From Wyeomyia smithii (taxonomy: Eukaryota; Arthropoda; Insecta; Diptera; Culicidae), in contig NC_073694.1 of NCBI RefSeq assembly GCF_029784165.1, forward strand, positions 28,158,506 to 28,222,505: a stretch of 64,000 bases of DNA, given 5' to 3'. The notes under the pieces are model-generated. The model was not told the DNA's origin, searched no databases, and worked only from the letters and a program-made list of their open reading frames with translations. Each line of letters opens with the position of its first letter. The stretch's first letter is position 1. Positions 54,801-64,000 of this stretch are shown here, one piece after another. Made by a program: the position numbers and the translations under genes.

Positions 54801-57800
54801 CCGTTCGCGCTAAACAAGTGTACACTCCCGTGTCCAGTTCGATGGTTTTGGAAATCGTCAACGAGTAATCATTGGTCATTACAAAACGTGGTTGCGTTTC
54901 GAAATCGATAGTAACACCGTCCGTCAACCATTCGATCGTCAAAGCTAGCGAAGAATCAGCTACTGCGTTACATCGGAAGGTAGCTTGAGTACCGGCAACC
55001 ACCTCGTAGTCCTGTGGTTCATCGATGATCTTCGTGTGTTCCTTCACGATCAGTTCTCCGCTGGCAGACTTGGAGCCAAGTTTGTTCACCGCATTACAGG
55101 TATATTCGCCGGCGTCGGAAAACTCCACCCCTTTGATGAACAGATCCCCGGTGTCAAGAATTTGGTAGCGTCCACCAGTTAGCTCACGTCCATTTCGAAT
55201 CCACTTAACCTGTGGTTTGGGAGCGCCAAACACACGACACGTCATTGTCACATTTCGCCGATCGACGGAGTATTCCAGTTTGGGTGGTTCCGTGATTTCC
55301 GGTGCCAGGGCCAGCACGTTCAGATAAACATCCTTGTAGACGTAACCCAGCGAGTTGGTGGCGTTACAACCGTAGTTACCTGGTGGAAAGAGAAGAAGGA
55401 AGGAGTTAGTTGTGTATAGAGAATCGATTTGTAACTTCTACTACAAAAAACTGCAGAAAATAAAACAGGAAAAAAGTCCTTATTGAAATAACAAATTATA
55501 GGTTCTAAAATAAAAAATGGGGAGGTGTAACAGAAATGAATATTGGAAAGAGATCGAATAACACGAATAAAAAACTAATAAAATAAATAAAGGGTAATGC
55601 TGCTGAACATTGGCAATAATAGCAAAAAAAATAATTGGAAAAGAGAACAAAAAACATTGGAAAATATATTGAAATGGAAAAACGAAATGAAATTAACGAC
55701 AAAAAATAAAGAATTTAAACTAGGAATGTGCGAATACGAGGAAGACTGACTAAGAAACAGAAAATATGCGAAATATGGGCGGAAACACTAATCACTAATC
55801 ATTTAGAAAAATGCAAACTGAATGTAAATTAAAGAAATTCAAAGCAATAGATAACAATAGAAACGAATATTAGGAAAATTTAGGACAGTGTAAATTAATA
55901 AAAACATTAAAACAAGCAATTCGATTTTCCAATGTTAAAAAAATACGAAGGAGGAAAAATTAAAAATGCACATTGGAAAGGAAAAATGAAGAACCACCAG
56001 AAGCAGAATTGGGAAATGAAAACCGGGAAAGTCTAGGGACAAGAATGTGAAAAGAAAAGAATGAACAACATGCAAAAAAAACATCGAAATTAATAGATTT
56101 AAAAATGTAAGATTTAGAAATATGATAAAACAAGATCTGAAAACCTGAAGTAATCGAAATACTTAGCAAAAAAAAAACAACTTTCTTAACATAAAATGGA
56201 CAATTGAAAACAGGAATAATTGCTTAAAAAGTATCATAGAAAAGAATAATTATTTGAAAAAAAAATATTAGCGGTAGACAACTATCGAAGAATATTAAGA
56301 AAGAACGATAAAAGAATTGGCCGCTCTGTTTCAAAATTGAGCAAACAAAAGGAGTTAGCGAGTCAAAAAAACTGAAAACAGCAAATTATAACGAAAATGA
56401 ATTGAGAGAAGGCGAAAAGCAGTATCAGTTAACAAGAATAGAAATCCAAATTGAACCAAAAAACAATAGCGTGGAGATTATAATAAAACAAAAATAAGGC
56501 TGATAAATTGAACGGTCAGAAGAAAAAAAATTAAAAAAAAATCAACAGAAAGAAACATGAGAGAACATACAGACGAAAACGAACATTGTTGAAGAACTAA
56601 GAAAACGTTATTGTAGAAGAGTAGAAAAATAATAAGTAACAAGGTTCAAAGGATTTTTCAATACAAAAAATAGAAAAATATAAGATGACGAGTGAAGAAG
56701 AATCAGATATATACTCGGAAAGGAAAAAAAACAACACAAGTGAAATAAAAAAAAAAAATCAATCATACAAAAAATTATCATAAACGAAGAAGAATAAAAA
56801 AATAAAAATGGATTGCGAAAAAGGTGAGAAATACTATGCAAAAAAAATTAAAACCAATGGAAACACAAGGAAGAAATACAAACAGTATAAATATCAAATG
56901 ATGATTCGGCAATTAAATAAGTATAACTCCAAAAAGTGAAAGACACAATGAATACGGAATGGAAAAATAATCACATGAAAACTATTAAAAACAAAAATGA
57001 GATAGAGTGATGTAAACATTGAGGGGTAGAGAAAGACTAGTTAACCGGTTTCTGAATTAAAAAAAAATATAATGGAATAAAACGACTGTAAGGAAAAATG
57101 AAAGATTTTGAAAGGATGTATTATATGTATTTGAAAATGAAAAAGGAGTAATTGGGAACAGAGCGATGAAAAATAAAAAATATGAACTAAAAAAAAAATA
57201 GAAGACATTGAAAATAAAAAACTCACAAAGATACGCTGAAAAAGGGATGTGAATGATAAATAGAAAATGTAAAAAACAGCGTAAAATAAAATTTGGAACT
57301 GAGATAAAATGGAAAAGGAGAAGAAAATAAAAAGGAGAAGAAATAAACAAAATCGTGAACAACATATAGACAATGAAAAAGATATAAAACGACTCCGTGT
57401 TATGTAGAAAAAGAAACTAGGAAAGGGAAATGGAAAATAAAACCATAAAAATCGCAGAAAATTAGATTTCAAAAGAAAAGTGAAAAAATCGGGACTTTAA
57501 AATGAGGAATGCAAACGAAAACCAGACTTGTGAACGCCCACAAGAAACAAGTACACGAAATGAAAATAGACCAAGAAATGAAAAAAAGTTGGGAAAAATA
57601 TATAGACAGACCTTTGAAAACAATGAAAATGAAAAAGAGAATCAATGAAAAAATCAAGACAGAAAATTAACAAATAAACAAAAAGAAAAATCATATGAGA
57701 AATTTCAGAGGATTTAAAATAAAAATTAAAAGTATGAGATAACAAGAGAAAAATACTTAGATATCTACAAACTAAAATAATACGAAAAACTATCACAAAG

Positions 57801-60800
57801 TGAAAAGAGAACAAACAATGAATCAATCATCAATCAATAAAACAAATGAAAATAAAACACGGAAGAGATACAGAGAATAAACATGACTCGGCAATGAAAA
57901 AGAGAAATTATAACATCAAAAAAGTGAAAGAAAAAATGAATGGTACGGAGAAATAATCGAAAGAAATTTATTGAAGACAAATAAGACACAGGGACATGAA
58001 AAATTAGCCAATCGATTTCTATATAAAAGGAACATATCTGAAAATAGAGATTGTAAGGGAAAATGAGAAATTTGAAAAAGGATGATAAATTGGAGAATGA
58101 GGAAGGAGCACAGGAAAGGAACGAAAACATGCGCATGAACATGAAAAAGCATCAAAGGAAAAACGAACAAATGAAAAAATAAGAAAAATTAATAATAGAA
58201 ATGGACGATTTAAATTCGTTCAAGTTTGGTAATAGAAAAAAAAAACATTCAGAACAGAGATACAACAAAGAAATAGAAAAATAAAATCACAGAAGAAAAC
58301 TGGAACTAAAAATGTCTTTTATATTGAAATCAGACATGAAAAACTCAAAGAGGTATACAAAACAAAACTAGATATGTGAGAACACGAGGGCAAAAAAGCA
58401 ATTTAAATGACAAAATCTTTAAGAGCAGTGAAAAACAAACTTTGAATAATAAATACAGAGAAAAATTCGCGAACAGAAAAACAAACCTCAGAAGGTTGGT
58501 GCAAGTAACATAAAATATAGACAAAAGAAAAATGAAAAAATCGGAACATTAAAATGAAAAAATAACAGGAGGGTTGTGTGCAAAGCCACGACCGCAAGGT
58601 TGAAGTAGAATACTTTTACAGGAAAGATAACCCGGCTGCTTGCGTGTCAGTCATTTTTCCTAGTAAATAAACGTTGACTAATCAGATCAATCGAATTTTG
58701 CGCTTCAACAAGGATTGACCATTTTCAATAATATAGTAAGTTGCTTGTCATGATTGGGGCTTGACAATTTTAAAATTTTGAGATGAAATTTTTTCGGATG
58801 TCGTGCTCATGACTGAAGGAAAAGATAATTCAGTACGTTTTGAGATACGGAGATGAAGTAAAATTTATAACTTTTACAAATTTAAAAACGTGAATTAACT
58901 TATTAGAAAATATTACCTCTTCAATCAAGTTTTATTTCATCCTGAAAAGGACAATTAGTTGTTCATTTTAATATCGGATAAGATGCCGATCACATCTTTG
59001 CGTTATCAATGACAGTGCGAATAAAGTATTCCTTGTGATAAAATAAACAGTGAAAAGCTTACTCAAAACTAGATGGCTCACGTGTTGTCAAAATGAGTTG
59101 ACTTTTCATTGAATGCATTTACTAGTACCCGCTATCGTACAGAGACTGTATTTCACTAAAATGCCTCACTGCATCAGCTGCTATCGATGCTGATACCCGC
59201 TGCAACTGCTACGCTATCCGTAGCCATGCTACAGTTGTGGCCGGTATACGCTGCCATTGGTATCCACTATCCCTACTTCAGCTGCTATCGTTGCTGGAAT
59301 GCACTGCAACTAGTGCACTATCCTTTGCTACGCTACAGCTGTGGCCTCTTTCCGCCATCGCTGGTATCCATTGCACTGCTAGTGCTGCTGCTAAGGGAGG
59401 ACGACTGCTGTTGTCGCTGTCTAGAACTATAATGAGTCGCTTCGTCTGAAACAGGCTCTTATATAGCCTAAATAGCATGTTTTAAATGGCAAGGTACATG
59501 ATTCTGTCGACCGTGCTTGGGAAGCAAGCATATAACGACCAATCAGAGGTCGAATTTTTCGTTTTGACAAGGCTTGACTATTTTCAATAGTACAATAGTG
59601 TGAATAATAAAATTACAATTATCTTATTTTGGGAAGAATCTTAGAAGATTTTCCAATCTATTGCTGCAAGAACGAAGGAAATCCATCGAATACTAACCGA
59701 TTTATTAGCATTTGAAATTGGACATATTTTTCACTTTTTTCGGTTTTAGATTTTCATTTCACATCCCTATGTAGCCGAACTTCCTGAGAGAAGTATTCTA
59801 CTTCAAAATGCAAATGGGCAACAGACTTATGAAAACCCACAGGAAATAGGTGCGTGAAAGGCAAAAGACCACAACATTTGAAATAATATGACCTACGAGT
59901 ACATGCCATAAATTTAAAATATGAGATAAAAAACAAAAAAACTTGACGGGAAAAATGAAAGAGGGCGAAAGTTGAAAAAGAAAATCAATAAAAAAAGGGA
60001 AAAGGAGATGAAGTACAAGTAAAAACAAATAAAAATCTTTTTCTTGAGGAACTATTTAGTACAGTGAAAAATTAATGTAGACAAAGATAGAGATTAAATA
60101 AAAAAATCTTTCAGATATACAATGAAACATAAATAATGAAATCATTAAAGCTAAAAGGAACAAAAAAAGTTGAAAAACATTGCCAAAAAAGCTTACCGAG
60201 TGATGATGGCCAACAAAAAAGAAACAAATATCGAAAAATAATTGTACGGAACAAAAAAAAATATTGAACAGAATTAACAACGCAAACCTGAAGGAGCATA
60301 AAAACTGCCCGACCGATATAAAGTTAATAAAATGTAATACAATATAAGCAAAATGAGATATGTTGAAGAGATGATAAGAGATATGATAAGAAAACAAATC
60401 TTCACTCACCGGTATCAGCCTTCTCCAGCTTGCTAAAGAAGATTCGATTGGTGCTAACCACCCGCCTCGGGTTGTTCGCCGACTGACCGATCGGTTTTCC
60501 GTTGTGCACCCAGATGATCTCCGGTTTCGGTTCACCGGTAGCCTCGCACCGGAACTCGGCCGTCTCGTCTTCAGCAGCGTTTACAATCTCCGGCTCAACG
60601 GTAAAGTACGGTACGGCTTGCACCCGTAGATGAATCGAGTAGGATTCCGCACTGCCCACACCGTTGGACGATTCGCACTGGTACGTACCTTGGTCATCGT
60701 TCGAAACGTGCCGTATCACCAACGATTTGCCGTAATTGCTTTGCTGAATTTTATCGTTCCACTGGATCGGCTTTCCGTCTTTGGTCCAAACCACCTGCGG

Positions 60801-61419
60801 CAGCGGTGTTCCACCGTAGATACAGAACATTTCAATTTTCTTTCCCCTTAGGGCAACTTCGTTCTTTCGTGATACGTACTGACGTTGCGGTCGATGTTTG
60901 TTCTGTGCCGCCGAGATTCCGGTTTGCTTGACCTGCAGCAGTACGCGGTTGCCAATTTTGTACTCATTTCGGAACAGCGAGGAAGCCGCACAAGCGTAGT
61001 AAAAATCGTCCGACTGATCCGCGCGGGTTACGTTCGAGAACCACAGATTACCCTCGGGATCCAGCGTCATCCGGGAGTTGTTGATCGAGCTAATTCCGCC
61101 GTCCATGTTCTGAATCAGCCAGTACACGTTTGGTCGTGGCCAACCATCTGGAGGTTGGCACTGCATCTTGAAAGGACTACCTTCGTCCACCTCAACCGTC
61201 TTTGCCGTTTCGTCCTTGAACGAGTTCAGTTCGGCTTTGCGAACAAACACCGAATTGGAGGTGGCCGTACCGTGTTCGTTTTCCGCAAAGCACTGGTACT
61301 GACCGAGATCTTCGTCCCGTGGCGATTTTATTACCAGCGTTCCGCGGCCTGGCTGCTGCGACATTCGGTCGTCGTATGTCTGCCATTCGAATTTCTTGCC
61401 GTTTTTGATCCATCGGTAT
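45716..61419 (-). CDS. Nrg: Neuroglian (L1-family cell adhesion molecule), two alternative 3' ends, 5' incomplete
   Basis: Transmembrane adhesion protein that works in axon growth, synapse and septate-junction assembly and binds ankyrin. Exons on the minus strand: 61419-60410, 55379-53579, 53519-53188, 53126-52916, 50430-50330, then either 49668-49574 (short end) or 45846-45716 (long end). All have GT/AG borders and either choice keeps the frame (1183 or 1195 codons with stop). Domains: Ig1 (C-terminal half) to Ig6, five fibronectin III domains, one membrane helix, and a cytoplasmic tail with FIGQY in both terminal exons. The alternative ends match Drosophila Nrg167 (general) and Nrg180 (neuronal, ending TYV). 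The signal peptide and the start of Ig1 lie beyond 64000 or were not seen. Confidence 0.95.
47249..48355. repeat. 68-bp minisatellite, 17 units
   Basis: Units contain AAATTGAGCTCAGAATCGCC, AAAAACGCCTTCTAAAGG and CCAGAAAACGCC. GAGCTC or a variant recurs at 47275, 47344, 47412, 47480, 47548, 47616, 47683, 47751, 47818, 47887, 47956, 48024, 48092, 48160, 48228, 48266 and 48334. Spacing is 67-69 bp, except one unit shortened by about 30 bp (48228 to 48266). Most units differ by a few substitutions. The first two units are open as 23-codon repeats (DPKLSSESPKTPSKGQKTPK), but later units shift frame, so it is not coding. Confidence 0.95.
48895..48900 (-). terminator. Nrg: Candidate polyadenylation signal of the short neuroglian isoform
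   Basis: AATAAA on the minus strand about 675 nt after the stop at 49574, upstream of the minisatellite in transcription order. More AATAAA copies follow at about 48400-48370. Confidence 0.4.
49574..49668 (-). CDS. Nrg: Neuroglian terminal exon A (general type, Nrg167-like)
   Basis: Acceptor CTTTTGTAG; encodes EGMNEDGSFIGQYGRKGKNA and ends QAFATLV with TAG at 49576-49574. FIGQY is intact. The start GMNEDGSFIGQYGRKG is the pattern of the general Drosophila isoform, here with a longer C-terminal extension. Confidence 0.93.
49669..50329 (-). other. Nrg: Short intron before terminal exon A
   Basis: 660 nt with several purine/A runs on the plus strand, that is, U runs in the RNA (for example 49715-49730). 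U-rich tracts next to this acceptor would suit ELAV-type regulation known for Drosophila Nrg, but no specific site can be proven. Confidence 0.45.
50330..50430 (-). CDS. Nrg: Neuroglian exon: shared cytoplasmic segment
   Basis: 101-nt exon (acceptor GATTACAG, donor ACAG/GTAAATG). Encodes PLDNKSQGRQSLSSQKVAPE and SDTDSMAEYGEGDT, the segment before the FIGQY exon in all neuroglians. It is the last exon common to both isoforms. Confidence 0.95.
50431..52915 (-). other. Nrg: Neuroglian intron, no recognised feature
   Basis: 2.5 kb of moderately AT-rich DNA with a short GA-rich patch (51780-51850). No transposon ends or extra exons identified. Confidence 0.6.
52916..53126 (-). CDS. Nrg: Neuroglian exon: transmembrane helix and juxtamembrane tail
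   Basis: Acceptor after a 16-nt T run (TTTTTTGTAG); donor GCC/GTAAGT. Encodes EGPIKVPNENVATAGWFIGM, the helix MLAIAFLILLLIIICII, then KRNRGGKYDVHDRELANGRN and GGFPEYSQP, conserved in insect neuroglians. Confidence 0.95.
53188..53519 (-). CDS. Nrg: Neuroglian exon: fifth fibronectin III domain
   Basis: Acceptor TTTTTTCTAG; donor ATTG/GTAAAA. 332 nt encoding YYIEQKTASGIAIPPDQPYF, DIKVIWQPNLEGKPGSHFFI and HTVHGLDPDSNYEFRVVSVD, a complete FNIII fold before the membrane exon. Confidence 0.94.
53579..55379 (-). CDS. Nrg: Neuroglian exon: end of Ig4, Ig5, Ig6 and FNIII 1-4
   Basis: 1801-nt exon, acceptor TTTCCACCAG, donor CAAGA/GTGAGT. Begins NYGCNATNSLGYVYKDVYLN (end of Ig4), then Ig5 (VTMTC ... 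AGEYTC), Ig6 (ATFRC ... TGVYTC), and FNIII repeats starting near NSPSLMGIDCHQAVATITW, NNLLIKWTPMSEIEHNAP, APTNFTLIQVTAPTSAILSW and AIPLGSSAFLLKWKKP. No stop or frameshift. Confidence 0.96.
55380..60409 (-). other. Nrg: Neuroglian intron, T-rich on the sense strand, with degenerate 1-kb tandem repeats
   Basis: 5.0 kb. On the plus strand it is A-rich (GAAAAATGAAAAA-like), so the transcript would be U-rich. Degenerate units of about 1 kb can be matched: 56930 with 57920, 57040 with 58010, 57482 with 58545, and 57510 with 59805. The third unit is interrupted by the element at 58568-59806. No exon found. Confidence 0.7.
58568..59806 (-). mobile_element. 1.2-kb TIR element with promoter-like module, copy in Nrg intron
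   Basis: TTGAAGTAGAATACTT near the left and its inverse AAGTATTCTACTTCAA at the right act as inverted repeats. Comparison with the uninterrupted unit near 57482-57520 shows an insertion after an AAAATG. On the minus strand: inverted CCAAT (TGATTGGTC, about 59545), CACGGTCGACAGAATCAT, then GGCTATATAAGAGCC (TATA about 59463) and a CAG/TAGC-rich tract (59420-59160). Further down, TGTCCTTTTCAGGATG (58953-58938) can form a histone-like stem-loop. About 65 bp of the upstream promoter region recurs in direct orientation at 58672-58740. A shorter relative is at 22416-22800. Confidence 0.6.
60410..61419 (-). CDS. Nrg: Neuroglian exon: Ig1 (part) to Ig4 (part)
   Basis: 1010-nt exon, acceptor CTCTTTGCAG, donor ACCG/GTGAGT. 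Begins YRWIKNGKKFEWQTYDDRMS and DLGQYQCFAENEHGTATSNS (Ig1 second half), then Ig2 (FKMQC ... FYYAC), Ig3 (IEMFC ... GTYQC) and Ig4 (AEFRC up to KADTG). The first half of Ig1 and the signal peptide belong to upstream exons not seen in this window. Confidence 0.96.
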
Positions 61420-64000
61420 CTGCAAAGAGATTAGGGAAAAGAGAAGCAGCTTTATTAGAGTGTTTGTTCTTATGTTGCAAAAAAAAAAACCATCAAAGTT
61501 GGGGAGATTTACTCTGAACGTATGCAAAAATCGTAGGGAAACAGAAGCGAAAAGCTTAGCTGAACAACATCAAACGGTATTTGTCTGCTGTATGCAGCTT
61601 CTGCCACCGCCCGGCTGGAACCAAAACCAGCATATTGCAGTCGTTTTCCGCTTGGAGTAATCGAATCAAAGCTCGCACGGGACAGACTTCTGCTTTCTCA
61701 CTCTCGTTGCTTTTTTTTCTCTCTCAACCTCCATTCGACAAAGACGCTGTTTTGATAGGATACTTGAGACGTTCCTGTTGGACGCTGAAGTGGAATGGAA
61801 TTGAATTGACGACGAGCAAGTCTTCGGTAGCAATAAATATAGCAAGCCAACGATGCAAAAATGCCCTATTTGGAACACAATGACCAGACTTATGTCGAGG
61901 GATGAAATTTGCGACACAGACTTGCAATCGTCGTTATCGGGCAAACTACGTGATAAATACGTCATTATTATCATATGAATAAATAAAACCCTCGCTCTTT
62001 CATTTCATGCACCCAGATTTCCCCAAATTGGAGCACAAGCATATCATCATATCATTTCAAACTGTCCACACGATACGAAGGAGGTCGAAGGGGGACTCTC
62101 ATTTGCATATTCATAGCAAACTGTATCAGCTTCCAGTGACGGGACAGGCGAACGGGTGAAATTAAACAACAACACCGTTTGCAGCAGTTTCGGATACTGG
62201 CGCCCTTCCCATCGATTTCGGATTGGGTCAGCAAACCGTGTTCGGTCGAAAAATCTGCTGGGAATAGGGAAATGATGTTAGATCTCATCTTCTGACCGTT
62301 GACGCAACGGGATCACCGCCATGGTTCGGTGTGGGGCAGGTAATTTGCATAGCATTAGAAGGAGGAGACGGGACTCGCCACAGCGAACGTCGGAAAATGG
62401 GTTTTTGATTGATGAAAAAATTAATTTTTCACCAGGGAGGCCGAGCCACTGACTGGTAGCGAATTACATGGTAGGCTAAGCGTCTCATCAGATAATTTAA
62501 ATTCATTTGTGTGTTTTCTGCCATATGACAGCTGTCCTTTGGACCTATTGAATTTGAAATTGCTGATGTCCTGAGAGTGGAAGTGAACTACTATTCGATG
62601 AAATATCAATATAATTTACATCGGAATTTTGTCGAATGATACATCCGATTTAAATCCTGGACTAAGTTTTAGAAAAAGCACTTTAAGAACTTATGACACG
62701 CAACCTGTCATGGCAGGTAGCATATCAGCAAAGTTATATACAAATTAGAGACAGTCGCGTCTAAACGGCATTCAGGTTGGGGAGGAAATGTTTCATTATT
62801 ACAACACAGGTTAAAATTGCTTATCGCTTAATCATAATTTGAATATCGAAAATACCCATATGTATTGAATTTAGCGGTTTTAAACTGTTTCCCAGAAACT
62901 GAAAACCACCATTTTGGATATCAAAATAGCATCCAAGGTTCCAGTCTTCGGCATTACCTTGGTTCCGGAGAGAAACCGCTACGGGAATATTCTGAGAAAA
63001 TAAACTACGAAACAACAGAAAGACAAATAATCACTGCAAATGAGAAGAACAGCTTAGAGAAGACATAGTTTGAAAAGAAGTAAAAAAGGGAATGGAAAGG
63101 TTGAAACTAGGAAAAGTAAATTAGTCAGACAGCTAACAAAGAAAATGGAAAAACGGAGAGCCTCATAGAGAAGAAGCATAAACAAAAACGAGAAAAAGTA
63201 TTAAAATGAGAGGAGCTGAACAAAAAGGGCAATGAAAACCTCAGTTAGGGTAATGAAGAAAGGTTGGTGATGAAAATACGAAAAATAATAATAAGGAAAA
63301 ATCAATAAAGCAAATTTGGATAACGAAACACAATTATGGAAAAGGCAAAAATGTAATCCTGGAAATATCAAAAGAAAGCAAAAAAATTTCGCAAACATAA
63401 TGAAAACCAATATAAAAATATCGCAAATAAAAATAAAGAAAATGGGAAAAATGTACTACGAAACTTCGCTCCTCCTGCCAAATATCGCCACTCATGATTC
63501 CCTGGAGAAGTTTATTGGTTTGTCGTCCTTCTAACCAGCTTTATATATAAGAGGGACTTATTTTTTGTTAAGAGGAAGTCACACCAAGGTGTTATAGCAT
63601 ACAGCGTCGGAAAAATTGTTTGTGGAGTCAAACGGATAAAAGATTCAGAAATAGAGAAAAGATGAGCCATAAGAGGAAAAATACGAAAAATAATAGATAA
63701 ACAATGAAGACGGGAAATAAAAAGGCGACTTGAAAAAAAATGTTCCAAAAAAATATGTCAGGAATGCAAAAGAAACGAGAGGTGCAGTATTTATTTTGAG
63801 AAAATAGGACCAAAATATGTCGAAAATTTATGGGATTCAGAAAATAGGAACATAAAGTGAAAAATGTGGGTGAAAATCACATCCGAAGAGAACATGATAA
63901 AGAAAAAAAGAAGATAATAAAGAAAAAAAGGAGATAATAAAGAAAATAAAGAAAAAAAAGGAAATAATAAACAAAAAAGAAAATAGGCAGGAAAACATAA
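61420..64000 (-). other. Nrg: Neuroglian intron running off the window
   Basis: 2.6 kb upstream of the first visible Nrg exon. From about 63060 the plus strand is again A-rich and low in complexity. A single unit of the 4985-type repeat lies at 63465-63575 (CCAAATATCGCCACTCATGA, ATAAGAGGGACTTATTTTTT). No exon for the Nrg N-terminus was recognised. Confidence 0.6.
63465..63575. repeat. Dispersed single unit of the 4985-5465 repeat
   Basis: Shares CTCCTCCTGCCAAATATCGC, TGATTCCCTGGAGAAG and AAGAGGGACTTATTTTTTGT with the array at 4985-5465, in the same orientation. Confidence 0.6.

Noticed and set aside
57041..58170. Several minus-strand frames rich in Phe, Ser and Leu resembling membrane proteins
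   Set aside because: They arise from T-rich low-complexity intron DNA and have no conserved motif; the same occurs at 20215-21072 on the plus strand.
59187..59449. CAG-rich frames in the promoter-module repeat, considered as a histone or other coding region
   Set aside because: The tract is an imperfect repeat of TAGC and CAG words without histone residues; the frames are not shared with the copy at 22416.

Overview
The window looks like nuclear DNA of a dipteran insect, most likely a mosquito. It has AT-rich introns packed with small transposons, tRNA-derived SINEs, non-LTR retrotransposons and a Penelope-like fragment, together with two insect neuronal genes that I recognise by protein similarity. 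No tRNA, rRNA or CRISPR locus was found. I ran no searches, so family names rest on reading motifs.

Layout. (1) 1-8964: gene-free AT-rich DNA with a foldback MITE (229-528), a TIR element (2100-2856), a decayed RNase H-bearing non-LTR element (3165-4240) and a SINE joined to a tandem array (4985-5665). (2) 8965-35116, plus strand: twelve exons of a metabotropic glutamate receptor of group-I (mGluR1/5) type. They run from the ligand-binding domain to the stop, and the signal-peptide exon lies upstream. The exons join in one frame (3231 nt). (3) 10948-16407: a complete, apparently intact R1-like LINE inside this gene. It is flanked by two identical 286-bp copies of host DNA that include a whole mGluR exon. 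(4) 35117-45715: the convergent intergenic region, with more TIR elements and a second decayed copy of the RNase H retroelement, then sequence that probably holds the long 3'UTR of the next gene. (5) 45716-61419, minus strand: neuroglian (L1-type adhesion molecule), from Ig1 to two alternative terminal exons. Both carry the FIGQY ankyrin-binding motif, matching the general and neuronal isoforms of Drosophila. Its 5' exons lie beyond 64000.

The two genes converge tail to tail and both act in neurons: glutamate signalling through a class C GPCR, and axon adhesion linked to ankyrin and spectrin. The most notable feature is the young LINE whose insertion duplicated an exon. Others are an ATG-less ORF2 in that LINE, a 17-unit minisatellite in the intron that separates neuroglian's alternative ends, and a repeat family with a CCAAT/TATA promoter-like module found in introns of both genes, in each case on the sense strand.
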